Assembly (NCBI GenBank): GCA_964394585.1
Contig: CAYMYI010000031.1
Coordinates: 1 to 37,600 of the forward strand
Direction of reading: 5' to 3'
Length of the DNA: 37,600 nucleotides
Source of the DNA: CAYUJH01 sp964394585
GTDB lineage: Bacteria; Bacteroidota; Bacteroidia; Cytophagales; Flammeovirgaceae
The notes beneath the pieces are model-generated. The model searched no databases, had not been told where the DNA came from, and worked only from the letters and a program-made list of their open reading frames with translations. Within the stretch, counting starts at the first letter, position 1, and each line of letters opens with the position of its first letter. A program made the translations under genes and the position numbers. Shown piece after piece: positions 15,901-23,333 of this stretch.

Positions 15901-16959
15901 TTAAGCATTCCAGTGTAATAAATGCATCGTTACCATTTGGTAAAACTGTTTTTCAACAAGAAAAGATGTTGTGACAAACGATGCTTTTCGAATAAATTTT
16001 GCCTCTATTTTCCCTTGCTCTGAATACGAGTCAGTAGCGATGATACCAACGTTTTCTGGTAATTTAGATACCCAAGAAGGATCATGGTGAAACGCCAAAG
16101 GAATAACCAAATAATTATAATTACAGCTACTTTCAATCCATTGAAACGAGTGTCTTAACTCATATAAATCGCATATAATTCTTGCGCCAAACGTAACCAG
16201 TTCAGGGCGTTGTGTTTCTGAAGAGGATTTTGCTAAAAGGAGCGTTACCACATCGTATGCTATACAAGGTATTCGGCTAAAAAATTGAGATTGCAGTATT
16301 TCCGCATCAGTCGTGTAGCGTATCCAGCTTGAAGCGCGTAAAGAGTTAACAATGTTAGCTTTTTGCATCTCATTAAAAGAAATATCAAACTTTTCCATTT
16401 TCGAAAAGTCATCCATTTCCAGCGTTGGTTCTTGCGTTTTTACACTTTCTGAAAAAGTATGTGCCTGCGTTGGTGTGAATGTATTGAAAGATTTTCGTCC
16501 TCGTTCTGTTTTCCCTTTTTTAAGCGGTTTATATACTTTCCAGAGATCGTATAATTCGTTGCGAACCCCCTCTCCTCTCACCATTTTTTGGCGTACTTGT
16601 TCAAGTATTTTTTCAGGAACAACCGTCTTTATCCGATTGTAAAGTTCTAGTTGCTCTGGCGTAGTTTTTATGTTTTGAAGGATTAATTGCTCTGGCTGCC
16701 TAACATTTGCTAATTTCATAAATGTGCGTACTGCAGATTTAGCTCTCCAGAAAGTAGAAACATTAATCCGATTGAAGTTAGCTAAATGCTGTACATACTG
16801 TGTGAATGATGGATACTTCAACAAGTAAAGCTGCTCTTGCTCTATGGTAAGCAGAAGCTTGCCTACTTTTACCCAACTTTTTCGGTTGACTTTTAAAAGA
16901 ACGCCTAATTCCTTTTCTAAGTGTCGAAGGCGTTCTATAGGTTGAATTTGATTGCTCAT
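15901..16959 (-). CDS. Nuclease-fold-like protein with degenerate active site, unknown function
   Basis: A 352-residue protein, not confidently assigned. The N-terminal 90 residues are helical and basic (KYPSFTQYVQHLANFNRINV, then WRAKSAVRTFMKL) and look DNA-binding. Residues 132-155 (VRNELYDLWKVYKP, then GKTERGR) match a segment I recall from proteins with a C-terminal PD-(D/E)XK-like domain: L-W-x-x-Y-(R/K)-P-x-x-x-G-(K/R)-T-x-R-G-R. The C-terminal region (200-325) fits that fold's pattern: a conserved Asp (D236 in AYDVVTLLL), a central strand at FGARIIC where relatives have G-I-E-I-K, then CNYNYLVIPLAF and LPENVGIIATD. The E-x-K pair is replaced by R260 and I262, so it is probably not a nuclease. 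It is divergent from the type ISP-like pair, with 205 bp of AT-rich DNA between. Confidence 0.6.
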   Translation of the reverse strand: MSNQIQPIERLRHLEKELGVLLKVNRKSWVKVGKLLLTIEQEQLYLLKYPSFTQYVQHLANFNRINVSTFWRAKSAVRTFMKLANVRQPEQLILQNIKTTPEQLELYNRIKTVVPEKILEQVRQKMVRGEGVRNELYDLWKVYKPLKKGKTERGRKSFNTFTPTQAHTFSESVKTQEPTLEMDDFSKMEKFDISFNEMQKANIVNSLRASSWIRYTTDAEILQSQFFSRIPCIAYDVVTLLLAKSSSETQRPELVTFGARIICDLYELRHSFQWIESSCNYNYLVIPLAFHHDPSWVSKLPENVGIIATDSYSEQGKIEAKFIRKASFVTTSFLVEKQFYQMVTMHLLHWNA

Positions 16960-16975
16960 TAATTAAGCTATTTAG

Positions 16976-16988
16976 TTGCAACTTGCAA
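16976..16988. promoter_or_regulatory. Possible operator: two palindromic TTGCAA hexamers
   Basis: TTGCAA at 16976-16981 and again at 16983-16988, separated by one base, lie 16 bases before the start of the nuclease-like gene. TTGCAA is its own inverse complement, so the site is both a direct and an inverted repeat. It sits between the start codon and a candidate promoter further upstream, a usual place for an autoregulatory site. It is short and may be chance in AT-rich DNA. Confidence 0.3.
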
Positions 16989-17119
16989 TTAAAAATAACT
17001 AATTTATAAACATAAAACAACATAATAAACATTTTAATTTTAATATTTTATACATAATGTTCATATCAAACTCATTTAAATGGTTATATATGTAACTTTT
17101 TCCTTTTAGATGCTTAATG

Positions 17120-17127
17120 TATTTTTG
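17120..17127 (+). promoter_or_regulatory. Candidate -7 box for the type ISP-like pair
   Basis: TATTTTTG is a perfect TAnnTTTG 37 bases before the TTG start at 17165. No TTG -33 element is at the normal distance. The rest of the 205-bp region 16960-17164 is very AT-rich and shows no other gene. Confidence 0.4.
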
Positions 17128-17164
17128 AACCCTATTTGCACCTTGTTTACTAATTCATGTACAG

Positions 17165-18268
17165 TTGAAGAAGCCCTCTACATCGTTATTTTCCTATCGC
17201 CAAGCGCTGAATACTCATGCCCAAGCGATATATCAATCACTTGGAAAACTGACAGCCAATGCTCCTATATTAAAAGCAAAACAGCAAAAGTTTGGGTTGG
17301 AGTATGCTGCTAAACTGACCGATAAAAAAGCCGACGAGTACTATGTGAAAGCTCTATGGGAGTATTGCTTGTTTCGCAATATCGCCGGGCTTTCAAAATG
17401 GGATATACCCACTGATTCACTCATTGATCTGTACTTTTTAGAAGCACTTGAAGAAATTTTAAAACAAACGCACCTTCGTAAGCAGCTCGAAGAAATTGCT
17501 GTATATTACCGAACCGCTTTTCCCAAAGAACTTAACCTAACAGATATAGCCATTTGTTGTGAGGCTACTTTTGCACCATCCGTCTATCCTAAGCATTTTT
17601 TCTATAAAGACCCCCTTTCGAAATCAGAGATTAAACTGTTACATGCTCTTGTAGATACCTATTCATTAGATTGCACGTACACATTTGCTCCATTTAATAA
17701 CCAACCGCATACCATAAATTTTGTGGAAAAGATTGCCGAGGCAGCCGTCGAGATAGTTATCCACTTCATAAGCTTTACTCAATATCTTCAAAGCTTATTA
17801 GTAACAAAGGGTAGTACCCATTGCTTGTGGCTTAACCCATTGCTTGAAAGCCCGTTAGCGCTACCACCGCAAATGGATATTTTTAGTGCAAGCTCGGCAT
17901 TACAAACCGCAAATACTTTCAGTTCGCAAGAAGCAACGCTTATTTTTAGTGATTTGCGCACAATTAAACCTGCCATGCATCGGTATTCGACTCCCGCTTT
18001 ACAAAAGCGTTTGCAGCAAACTTATTTGGAGAACCCCCTCAATACCTCCCCGCTATCAGATGCTTATTTAAAGTTATTTCGTTGGAGTACCGATCGTCTA
18101 AAAAAGAAGGGTTCGTTACTTTTCTTATTGGAAGAAAAAGTTATTCGGGCTGAAACTTACAATGGTTTACGGAATAGTTTACAAGGAGAATTCAACGAAA
18201 TTCGTTTGATTCATATAAAAGAAAAATCGGATGCTTACTTTATTTTACTGTTACTAGGAAAGAGTTAA
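17165..18268 (+). CDS. Type ISP methyltransferase-like protein without catalytic motifs (first part)
   Basis: A 367-residue protein from a TTG start; between the in-frame TGA at 17126 and residue 238 there is no ATG. Residues about 273-351 follow the post-motif-IV part of type ISP and related N6-adenine methyltransferases: RYSTPALQKRLQQTYLEN, then DAYLKLFRWSTDRL, GSLLFLLEEKVI, and LRNSLQGEFNEIRLIHI, where active relatives have YDSYIRAFRWASDRI, GVIGFVTN and GMR..L..EF..IYV. The catalytic N-P-P-Y is absent (the nearest equivalents are FSDL at 261-264 or NPLL at 224-227), and no D-P-A-x-G-T-G (motif I) exists. There is no helicase or nuclease domain. The TAA stop is followed directly, in the same frame, by the ATG of the next ORF, which continues the family alignment. 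Probably catalytically dead, or a decaying gene. Confidence 0.62.
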   Translation: MKKPSTSLFSYRQALNTHAQAIYQSLGKLTANAPILKAKQQKFGLEYAAKLTDKKADEYYVKALWEYCLFRNIAGLSKWDIPTDSLIDLYFLEALEEILKQTHLRKQLEEIAVYYRTAFPKELNLTDIAICCEATFAPSVYPKHFFYKDPLSKSEIKLLHALVDTYSLDCTYTFAPFNNQPHTINFVEKIAEAAVEIVIHFISFTQYLQSLLVTKGSTHCLWLNPLLESPLALPPQMDIFSASSALQTANTFSSQEATLIFSDLRTIKPAMHRYSTPALQKRLQQTYLENPLNTSPLSDAYLKLFRWSTDRLKKKGSLLFLLEEKVIRAETYNGLRNSLQGEFNEIRLIHIKEKSDAYFILLLLGKS

Positions 18269-19561
18269 ATGCCGGCAAAGATTTATTATACATCGCTAAA
18301 CTCCGCCGATCATTGGAACGATACCATTAGATTTGAGCAATTAACCCCCGATACGGAAGGACATTGGCTTGAACCCAATAATGCAGATTTTGCTCATTTT
18401 TTACCTTTATTGAAACAGCAAGTACTTCCAGAAGCCCCCCTCCCCTATTTATTTCATGCATCAAAAAAAGTGGTGGAGTCTTCCCAAACCACATATCCGC
18501 TACAAAATGCCCCTAATATTTCTCCCGAGAACTCACAGCTTTGTATTCAGAGCGTTTTAGCGAAACAGCTATTCTGTTGGCTAGTTCCTGCCGATACTTC
18601 GTGCGATACATGGGGAAAACACCTTCACTATTTCCCTTTCATGATTGATTTAGGAAATGGCATACAAGAAAATATTACTGACGATGCCCTCCATTTCTTT
18701 CGCAAACATCATCATGCTATTGTGAAGAAAATGGCTTCTCAAGCCTCTGAGCACGATTTTGTTCTCAAGCTAAAAGAGTTAACGCAATCGGTAATTAGAG
18801 ATAGTAAAAATTTACCTGTCTTACATAAATTTTCTTTACAGTTATTCGATTTGATATCGCGTGTAGAACGTGAAAAAATAGCGACACCCAACATTGATGT
18901 AATTCGTCGAACGCTGCAACGCTATCAGGAAAAAGTAACCCAACTAAAACCACATGCACAAGAACGGAAAAGCTTATTTGAACGGGTTTCTGAGGCGCTT
19001 AAGCAATTCGAAGACACCTTGCTGCAAATTGAAACACAGCGGAAATCGTGGCAAGAATTACAAGAAAATATGCTCAATATTTCTAAGGAAAATATTTTCT
19101 ACTACTTGTACGCGGTATTGCACCATCCTGAATATCAAAATCGCTATGCAGCCGACCTACGTAGAGGATTGCCACGGCTTCCTCTATACACAGACTTTTT
19201 CTTATGGGTGGGCTTTGGAGAAGCATTAGCGCAAATCCATCTGCAACTGAACACAATTATAAGCCCCTATCTTGAGTCCTTTTTTGAAGAACCTTTTCCA
19301 GAAAAATGGAATATTAAGTTACTCAAAGAAACACAGATACTAGAAGTTAACGGACAAGCTGTTCCATTACCTACCCTTTTGTGGGAACCGTTTTTTAATG
19401 ATAAAACTTTAGCAGAATGGTTAGTAAAACTCCTTAAATCACTTCAAAAACAAGGGAGGCTTACTTGGCAGGTATTGCTCCGGCATGTGGATCAATATGT
19501 AGCCTATGCAAAAAGTATTGAGGAAGTTTTGCAAAAGATGGAGTCTGAACTTACACCATAA
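18269..19561 (+). CDS. Type ISP C-terminal (target recognition) domain-like protein (second part)
   Basis: A 430-residue protein. The N-terminus (KIYYTSL, then EGHWLEPNNADFAHFLPL, residues 4-47) matches the start of the specificity half of type ISP enzymes, where I-x-Y-x-x-I, a short helix and W-x-x-x-x-P-N-x-x-x-W precede the P-L-G segment. Residues about 277-325 (YYLYAVLHHPEYQNRYAADL, then RGLPRLPLY, and GEALAQIHLQL) match the strongly conserved Y-x-Y-(A/G)-V-L-H-x-P-x-Y and P-R-(I/L)-P-L block of that C-terminal domain. Between them, about 225-270 is a coiled-coil-like insert. It begins on the base after the preceding TAA in the same frame. It likely binds DNA or forms a complex with the upstream protein. 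A bidirectional terminator follows at once. Confidence 0.65.
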   Translation: MPAKIYYTSLNSADHWNDTIRFEQLTPDTEGHWLEPNNADFAHFLPLLKQQVLPEAPLPYLFHASKKVVESSQTTYPLQNAPNISPENSQLCIQSVLAKQLFCWLVPADTSCDTWGKHLHYFPFMIDLGNGIQENITDDALHFFRKHHHAIVKKMASQASEHDFVLKLKELTQSVIRDSKNLPVLHKFSLQLFDLISRVEREKIATPNIDVIRRTLQRYQEKVTQLKPHAQERKSLFERVSEALKQFEDTLLQIETQRKSWQELQENMLNISKENIFYYLYAVLHHPEYQNRYAADLRRGLPRLPLYTDFFLWVGFGEALAQIHLQLNTIISPYLESFFEEPFPEKWNIKLLKETQILEVNGQAVPLPTLLWEPFFNDKTLAEWLVKLLKSLQKQGRLTWQVLLRHVDQYVAYAKSIEEVLQKMESELTP

Positions 19562-19595
19562 AAAAAACGCCAGCTCATTTTAGCCGGCGTTTTAC
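19561..19595. terminator. Bidirectional terminator between the type ISP-like pair and the M28 peptidase gene
   Basis: ACGCCAGCT (19567-19575) pairs with AGCCGGCGT (19582-19590) with one mismatch around a 6-nt loop. The minus strand has a T8 run after the stem (serving the peptidase gene), and the plus strand has TTTT (serving the ISP-like ORF). Confidence 0.8.
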
Positions 19596-19618
19596 TAGAC
19601 TCTTTAAGAGTGATGCTT

Positions 19619-20578
19619 TTACTTATTCTTAAATGATTCTTTCTCTTCAATAATTTTTGGAAGGTTTTGATCGAAATTAAGCATCATATCAATAACTAAA
19701 TCGACTGTATTCATAAAGAATAACTGATTGATTTTATCAAACGTATCGGAAACGTTGTGATAGTGCGGATGATCATCCACTCCGAAGTATATGAACGGAA
19801 TGCCTGCATCGTGGAAAGGTCCATGATCTGATGAGTGCGTCCAATCCATCAGCCCTGTGTTATTTTCTTTAGGCTGATCGTGCCCATATAACAACTTAAC
19901 CTCGGTGCGGTCTTGAGCTACTTCTTCAATATATGGCTTTAAAAACGGATAATGATAGGTTCCACAAGCAAATAGCTCGTTGTTAGGGCTAATGCTAATC
20001 ATATCAATATTTACAACTAATACGACTTTATCTAAATCGAACGGAGCATTTTTCACAAGATGTTTGGCGCCCATCAGACCATGTTCTTCCGCATCGAATG
20101 CCACGAAAATCACCGAATAATCCGGTGGGTTTTTCGTGTAGTAATCGGCAACGGAAAACATTCCAGCTACGCCCGAGGCGTTATCGTCTGCACCATTGAA
20201 AATTTGTCCTTTGTCATTTTTACCTAAATGGTCGTAATGTCCACATATGAGTATGTATGTATTTGGATCTTTCTTGCCGGGAATATAGCCAATCAAATTA
20301 TAGCCGGTAAGTTCTTTTTTTACGCGGCGGCTCGTAAAGGTGAACTCATCTTTATAATTGCCATTAAAAGGAATGAGTTTGTAATCTACAAATCGCTTAA
20401 TGATGTACTCCTGTGCTTTCTGATTTCCCTCTGTCCCCGTCATTCTCCCTTCGAATTCATCGGAAGAGAGGGTTTTAATATCGGTTAAAAGCTGGTGCGC
20501 ATCAAACTTTTGTTGTGCATTGGTTGTCATCACGATTCCTAAAAGAAGGAATACTGTGTTAATAAAAACGTTTTTCAT
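19619..20578 (-). CDS. Secreted M28-family zinc peptidase (aminopeptidase)
   Basis: This 319-residue protein has an N-terminal signal sequence (MKNVFINTVFLLLGIVMTTN, cleavage probably after NAQ). The di-zinc M28 site is complete: H114 and H117 area in CGHYDHLG, D131/D132 in NGADDNASG, the catalytic E164 and ligand E165 in FDAEEHG, D192 in NIDMIS, and H274 in HPHYHNVSDT. It likely removes N-terminal residues from peptides in the periplasm or outside the cell. Length fits the compact M28 group without a PA domain. It begins 11 bases after rpe on the same strand, so they probably share a transcript, and ends at a bidirectional terminator. Confidence 0.92.
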   Translation of the reverse strand: MKNVFINTVFLLLGIVMTTNAQQKFDAHQLLTDIKTLSSDEFEGRMTGTEGNQKAQEYIIKRFVDYKLIPFNGNYKDEFTFTSRRVKKELTGYNLIGYIPGKKDPNTYILICGHYDHLGKNDKGQIFNGADDNASGVAGMFSVADYYTKNPPDYSVIFVAFDAEEHGLMGAKHLVKNAPFDLDKVVLVVNIDMISISPNNELFACGTYHYPFLKPYIEEVAQDRTEVKLLYGHDQPKENNTGLMDWTHSSDHGPFHDAGIPFIYFGVDDHPHYHNVSDTFDKINQLFFMNTVDLVIDMMLNFDQNLPKIIEEKESFKNK

Positions 20579-20589
20579 CTTAGACTGAC

Positions 20590-21258
20590 TTATTGTAATA
20601 AACTAGAACATGTGTTTTTCAACGTAGTAATGGTCTCTGAAGGCGTATGGTTTTTAAATACAAAACTGCCTGCTACGAGTACATCAGCACCTGCATCTAC
20701 CAAAGTGGGTGCGTTTTGCAGGTTTACACCTCCATCAACTTCAATGTGGAGCGATGTATTGTATGTTTCGGCCATTTTGCGCAATTCTGACACTTTGCGG
20801 AAGGTGTTCGATATGAACTTTTGCCCACCAAACCCCGGATTCACCGACATTATGCATACTAAATCGATTTCCGAGAGGATATCAGCAAGTAACTGCACGG
20901 AAGTATGTGGGTTGATGGCAACACCGGCTTTTGCTCCTAGCCCTTTAATTTGTTGGATGGTTCGATGCAAATGGGGGCATGCTTCGTAGTGTACGGTTAG
21001 CACATCAGCACCTGCGTTGCGAAAAGCTTCGAGGTAACGTTCGGGCTGAACAATCATTAAATGGACATCGAGAGGTTTCGTAGCATGGCGTTTCACCGCT
21101 TCGCAAATGGGAATTCCTAACGATATGTTGGGGACAAACACGCCATCCATCACATCTACATGAATCCAATCGGCATCACTCTGATTTAACATTTCGACCT
21201 CAGCTTGAAGGTTTGCAAAGTCAGCCGCCAAAATCGATGGAGCTATTTTTGTTTTCAT
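20590..21258 (-). CDS. rpe: Ribulose-phosphate 3-epimerase
   Basis: This 222-residue TIM-barrel enzyme interconverts ribulose 5-phosphate and xylulose 5-phosphate in the pentose phosphate pathway. Signatures include IAPSILAADFANL (1-15 region), DWIHVDVMDGVFVPNISLG with the metal-site H-x-D-x-M-D-G, LDVHLMIVQPERY, VNPGFGGQKFI and EVDGGVNLQNAP. All known metal ligands are present. Its -7 promoter box sits so close to the ATG that the transcript may be leaderless. Confidence 0.96.
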   Translation of the reverse strand: MKTKIAPSILAADFANLQAEVEMLNQSDADWIHVDVMDGVFVPNISLGIPICEAVKRHATKPLDVHLMIVQPERYLEAFRNAGADVLTVHYEACPHLHRTIQQIKGLGAKAGVAINPHTSVQLLADILSEIDLVCIMSVNPGFGGQKFISNTFRKVSELRKMAETYNTSLHIEVDGGVNLQNAPTLVDAGADVLVAGSFVFKNHTPSETITTLKNTCSSLLQ

Positions 21259-21263
21259 GGCGA

Positions 21264-21271
21264 CAAATATA
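21264..21271 (-). promoter_or_regulatory. -7 promoter box immediately before rpe
   Basis: The minus strand reads TATATTTG, a perfect TAnnTTTG, whose last base is only five bases before the rpe ATG (21258). No TTG occurs at the normal -33 distance. If used, it gives a leaderless or nearly leaderless mRNA. Confidence 0.4.
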
Positions 21272-21356
21272 GTTTACTTTCCGTTCATTTACCGATTCGA
21301 TTAGCTTTCTGTATATTTAAATCATTAATCGATATACGGCACAAACTTCTAAACTT

Positions 21357-23324
21357 ATGGCAACTCCAAATTCTGAAAATACCCCCAAGCAACTTGCTTC
21401 TACCCTTCCTCTTATCGAAGAGGATAGCTGGCTTGAACCTTACGCAAGTACCATTTTGAACCGATACCATCGGTTTAAGCAAACCCTCACTCAAATTGAA
21501 CATGCGTATGGCAGTTTACACCTTTTTGCTTCCATGCATCACGATTTAGGGTTTCAGTACGATACGGAAGAAAAGGGATGGTATTACCGCGAATGGGCAC
21601 CACAGGCCTATAGCCTACATCTTATGGGCGATTTTAACGGGTGGAACCCTGAAGAATGCCCTATGATGCGCGATAGCAATGGAGTTTGGAGCGTTTTCCT
21701 TCCTGATAAGTTATACAAAAAAACCTTTGTACACGGAAGTCGGATAAAAGTTCGCGTTCAATCGCGTATAGGTACGTTCGACCGCATTCCGGCACTCATT
21801 ACTCGTGCTGTACAAGATGAACAAACCAAAGATTTTAGTGGGCAACTTTGGGCACCTCCTGAAGCTTTCGATTGGGGAAATAACAATTTTGATACAAACA
21901 CTCTAAAAGAACCGATCATTTACGAGTGCCACGTAGGGATGGGACAAGAAAAAGAAGGGTTAGGTACTTACACAGAATTTAAAGAGAATGTACTCCCTCG
22001 CATTAAAAAGCTAGGATACAATACAATACAAATGATGGCTGTCCAAGAGCACCCTTACTATGGATCGTTCGGCTATCACGTTTCTAGCTTTTTTGCGCCT
22101 TCGTCGCGTTTTGGCACCCCCGAAGAATTAAAAGACCTCATAAAAACAGCACATGAAATGGGGATTGCCGTCATCATGGATATTGTCCATTCGCATGCGG
22201 TTAAAAACTTATTAGAAGGGCTGAATGAATTTGATGGAACCGATCACCAATATTTCCATCCAGGTGGCAAAGGCAACCATCCTTCTTGGGACTCCAAACT
22301 TTTTAATTATGGAAATTGGGAAGTAATGCGTTTTCTACTTTCCAATGTACGTTACTGGCTCGAAGAATTTCACTTTGACGGCTTCCGGTTCGATGGCGTT
22401 ACGTCAATGATGTATCACCACCACGGGGGCACTTCTTTCGAGCATCTCGGAAAATATTTTAATGAAGATGTTGACGAAGAAGCCCTGTTATATCTTCAAC
22501 TTGCCAATACGCTAATTCACGAGATTAACCCCAATGCACTTTCCATTGCCGAAGATGTAAGCGGAATGCCCGGCCTTGCCCGTAAAGTGGAAGAAGGGGG
22601 CATTGGGTTCGATTATCGGCTTGGTATGGGGCTGCCTGATTATTGGATTAAACTGTTAAAAGATAAAAGGGATGATGAATGGAACATGCACGAAATGTGG
22701 CATACTATGCTCAACCGCCNNNNNNNNNNTGAGTTCATGCGCGAAAGCGATCAAAACCTGGTAATCGACCGAGGCATTGCCCTTCATAAAATGATTCGGC
22801 TTTTTACCATTTCACTAGGAGGCGAAGGATACCTCAACTTTATGGGAAATGAATTTGGGCATCCTGAATGGATTGATTTCCCGCGCGAAGGCAACAATTG
22901 GAGCTACAAATACGCACGCCGACAGTGGTCGCTCGCCGATAATGAGTTACTGAAATACAAATTCTTAGAAAGGTTTGATAAAGCAATGCTCACCCTAGTG
23001 CGCGAGTATGGGCTTTTAACGCCGCAATCGGAAACTGAACAGCTCAATATGGACGAAACCAACAGTACCATTATTTTCACAAAGCGTGGATTGGTATTCA
23101 TCTTCAACTTCCACCCTACCAATTCAATCCCGGGCTATCAGTTTTTGGTAAAACAAGCCGGTGCGTATCGTATAATTCTCAATAGCGACCACCCTGATTT
23201 TGGAGGGCATAATCGCGTAGACGATTCAGTTACATACGAAACCGATGAAGTCGGCAAACTTAGCTTGTACGTAACCAATAGAACAGCATTAGTTTTAGAA
23301 CGCGTAGGCACGGTAAAAGGATAA
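21357..23324 (+). CDS. glgB: 1,4-alpha-glucan branching enzyme (GH13), interrupted by an assembly gap
   Basis: The enzyme makes alpha-1,6 branches in glycogen. Visible: the CBM48 domain (about 75-160, with YYREWAPQAYSLHLMGDFNG), then the GH13 barrel. Region I is DIVHSH (275-280), region II FRFDGV with nucleophile D346, region III IAEDVSG with acid/base E399, and later YLNFMGNEFGHPEWIDFPRE. The sequence is closer to eukaryote-type GBE1 than to E. coli GlgB. Ten Ns (22720-22729) follow TMLNR. After the gap the sequence resumes at a segment that aligns about 30 residues further on, so region IV (E-S-H-D-Q), which belongs here, is missing from the assembly, and the true protein is probably about 685 residues. 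The frame across the Ns is fortuitous. nuoL starts 9 bp downstream. Confidence 0.92.
   Translation: MATPNSENTPKQLASTLPLIEEDSWLEPYASTILNRYHRFKQTLTQIEHAYGSLHLFASMHHDLGFQYDTEEKGWYYREWAPQAYSLHLMGDFNGWNPEECPMMRDSNGVWSVFLPDKLYKKTFVHGSRIKVRVQSRIGTFDRIPALITRAVQDEQTKDFSGQLWAPPEAFDWGNNNFDTNTLKEPIIYECHVGMGQEKEGLGTYTEFKENVLPRIKKLGYNTIQMMAVQEHPYYGSFGYHVSSFFAPSSRFGTPEELKDLIKTAHEMGIAVIMDIVHSHAVKNLLEGLNEFDGTDHQYFHPGGKGNHPSWDSKLFNYGNWEVMRFLLSNVRYWLEEFHFDGFRFDGVTSMMYHHHGGTSFEHLGKYFNEDVDEEALLYLQLANTLIHEINPNALSIAEDVSGMPGLARKVEEGGIGFDYRLGMGLPDYWIKLLKDKRDDEWNMHEMWHTMLNRXXXXEFMRESDQNLVIDRGIALHKMIRLFTISLGGEGYLNFMGNEFGHPEWIDFPREGNNWSYKYARRQWSLADNELLKYKFLERFDKAMLTLVREYGLLTPQSETEQLNMDETNSTIIFTKRGLVFIFNFHPTNSIPGYQFLVKQAGAYRIILNSDHPDFGGHNRVDDSVTYETDEVGKLSLYVTNRTALVLERVGTVKG
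22720..22729. other. Assembly gap (10 Ns) inside glgB
   Basis: A run of ten N bases. Comparison with the branching-enzyme family suggests about 100 bases are really absent, so the gap length is a placeholder. Confidence 0.98.
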
Positions 23325-23333
23325 TTAAATTCA

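Noticed and set aside
17110..17313. 67-residue ORF with an ATG upstream of the type ISP-like gene
   Set aside because: It overlaps in another frame, has no recognisable features, and does not continue the type ISP alignment, so it is not its missing 5' end.
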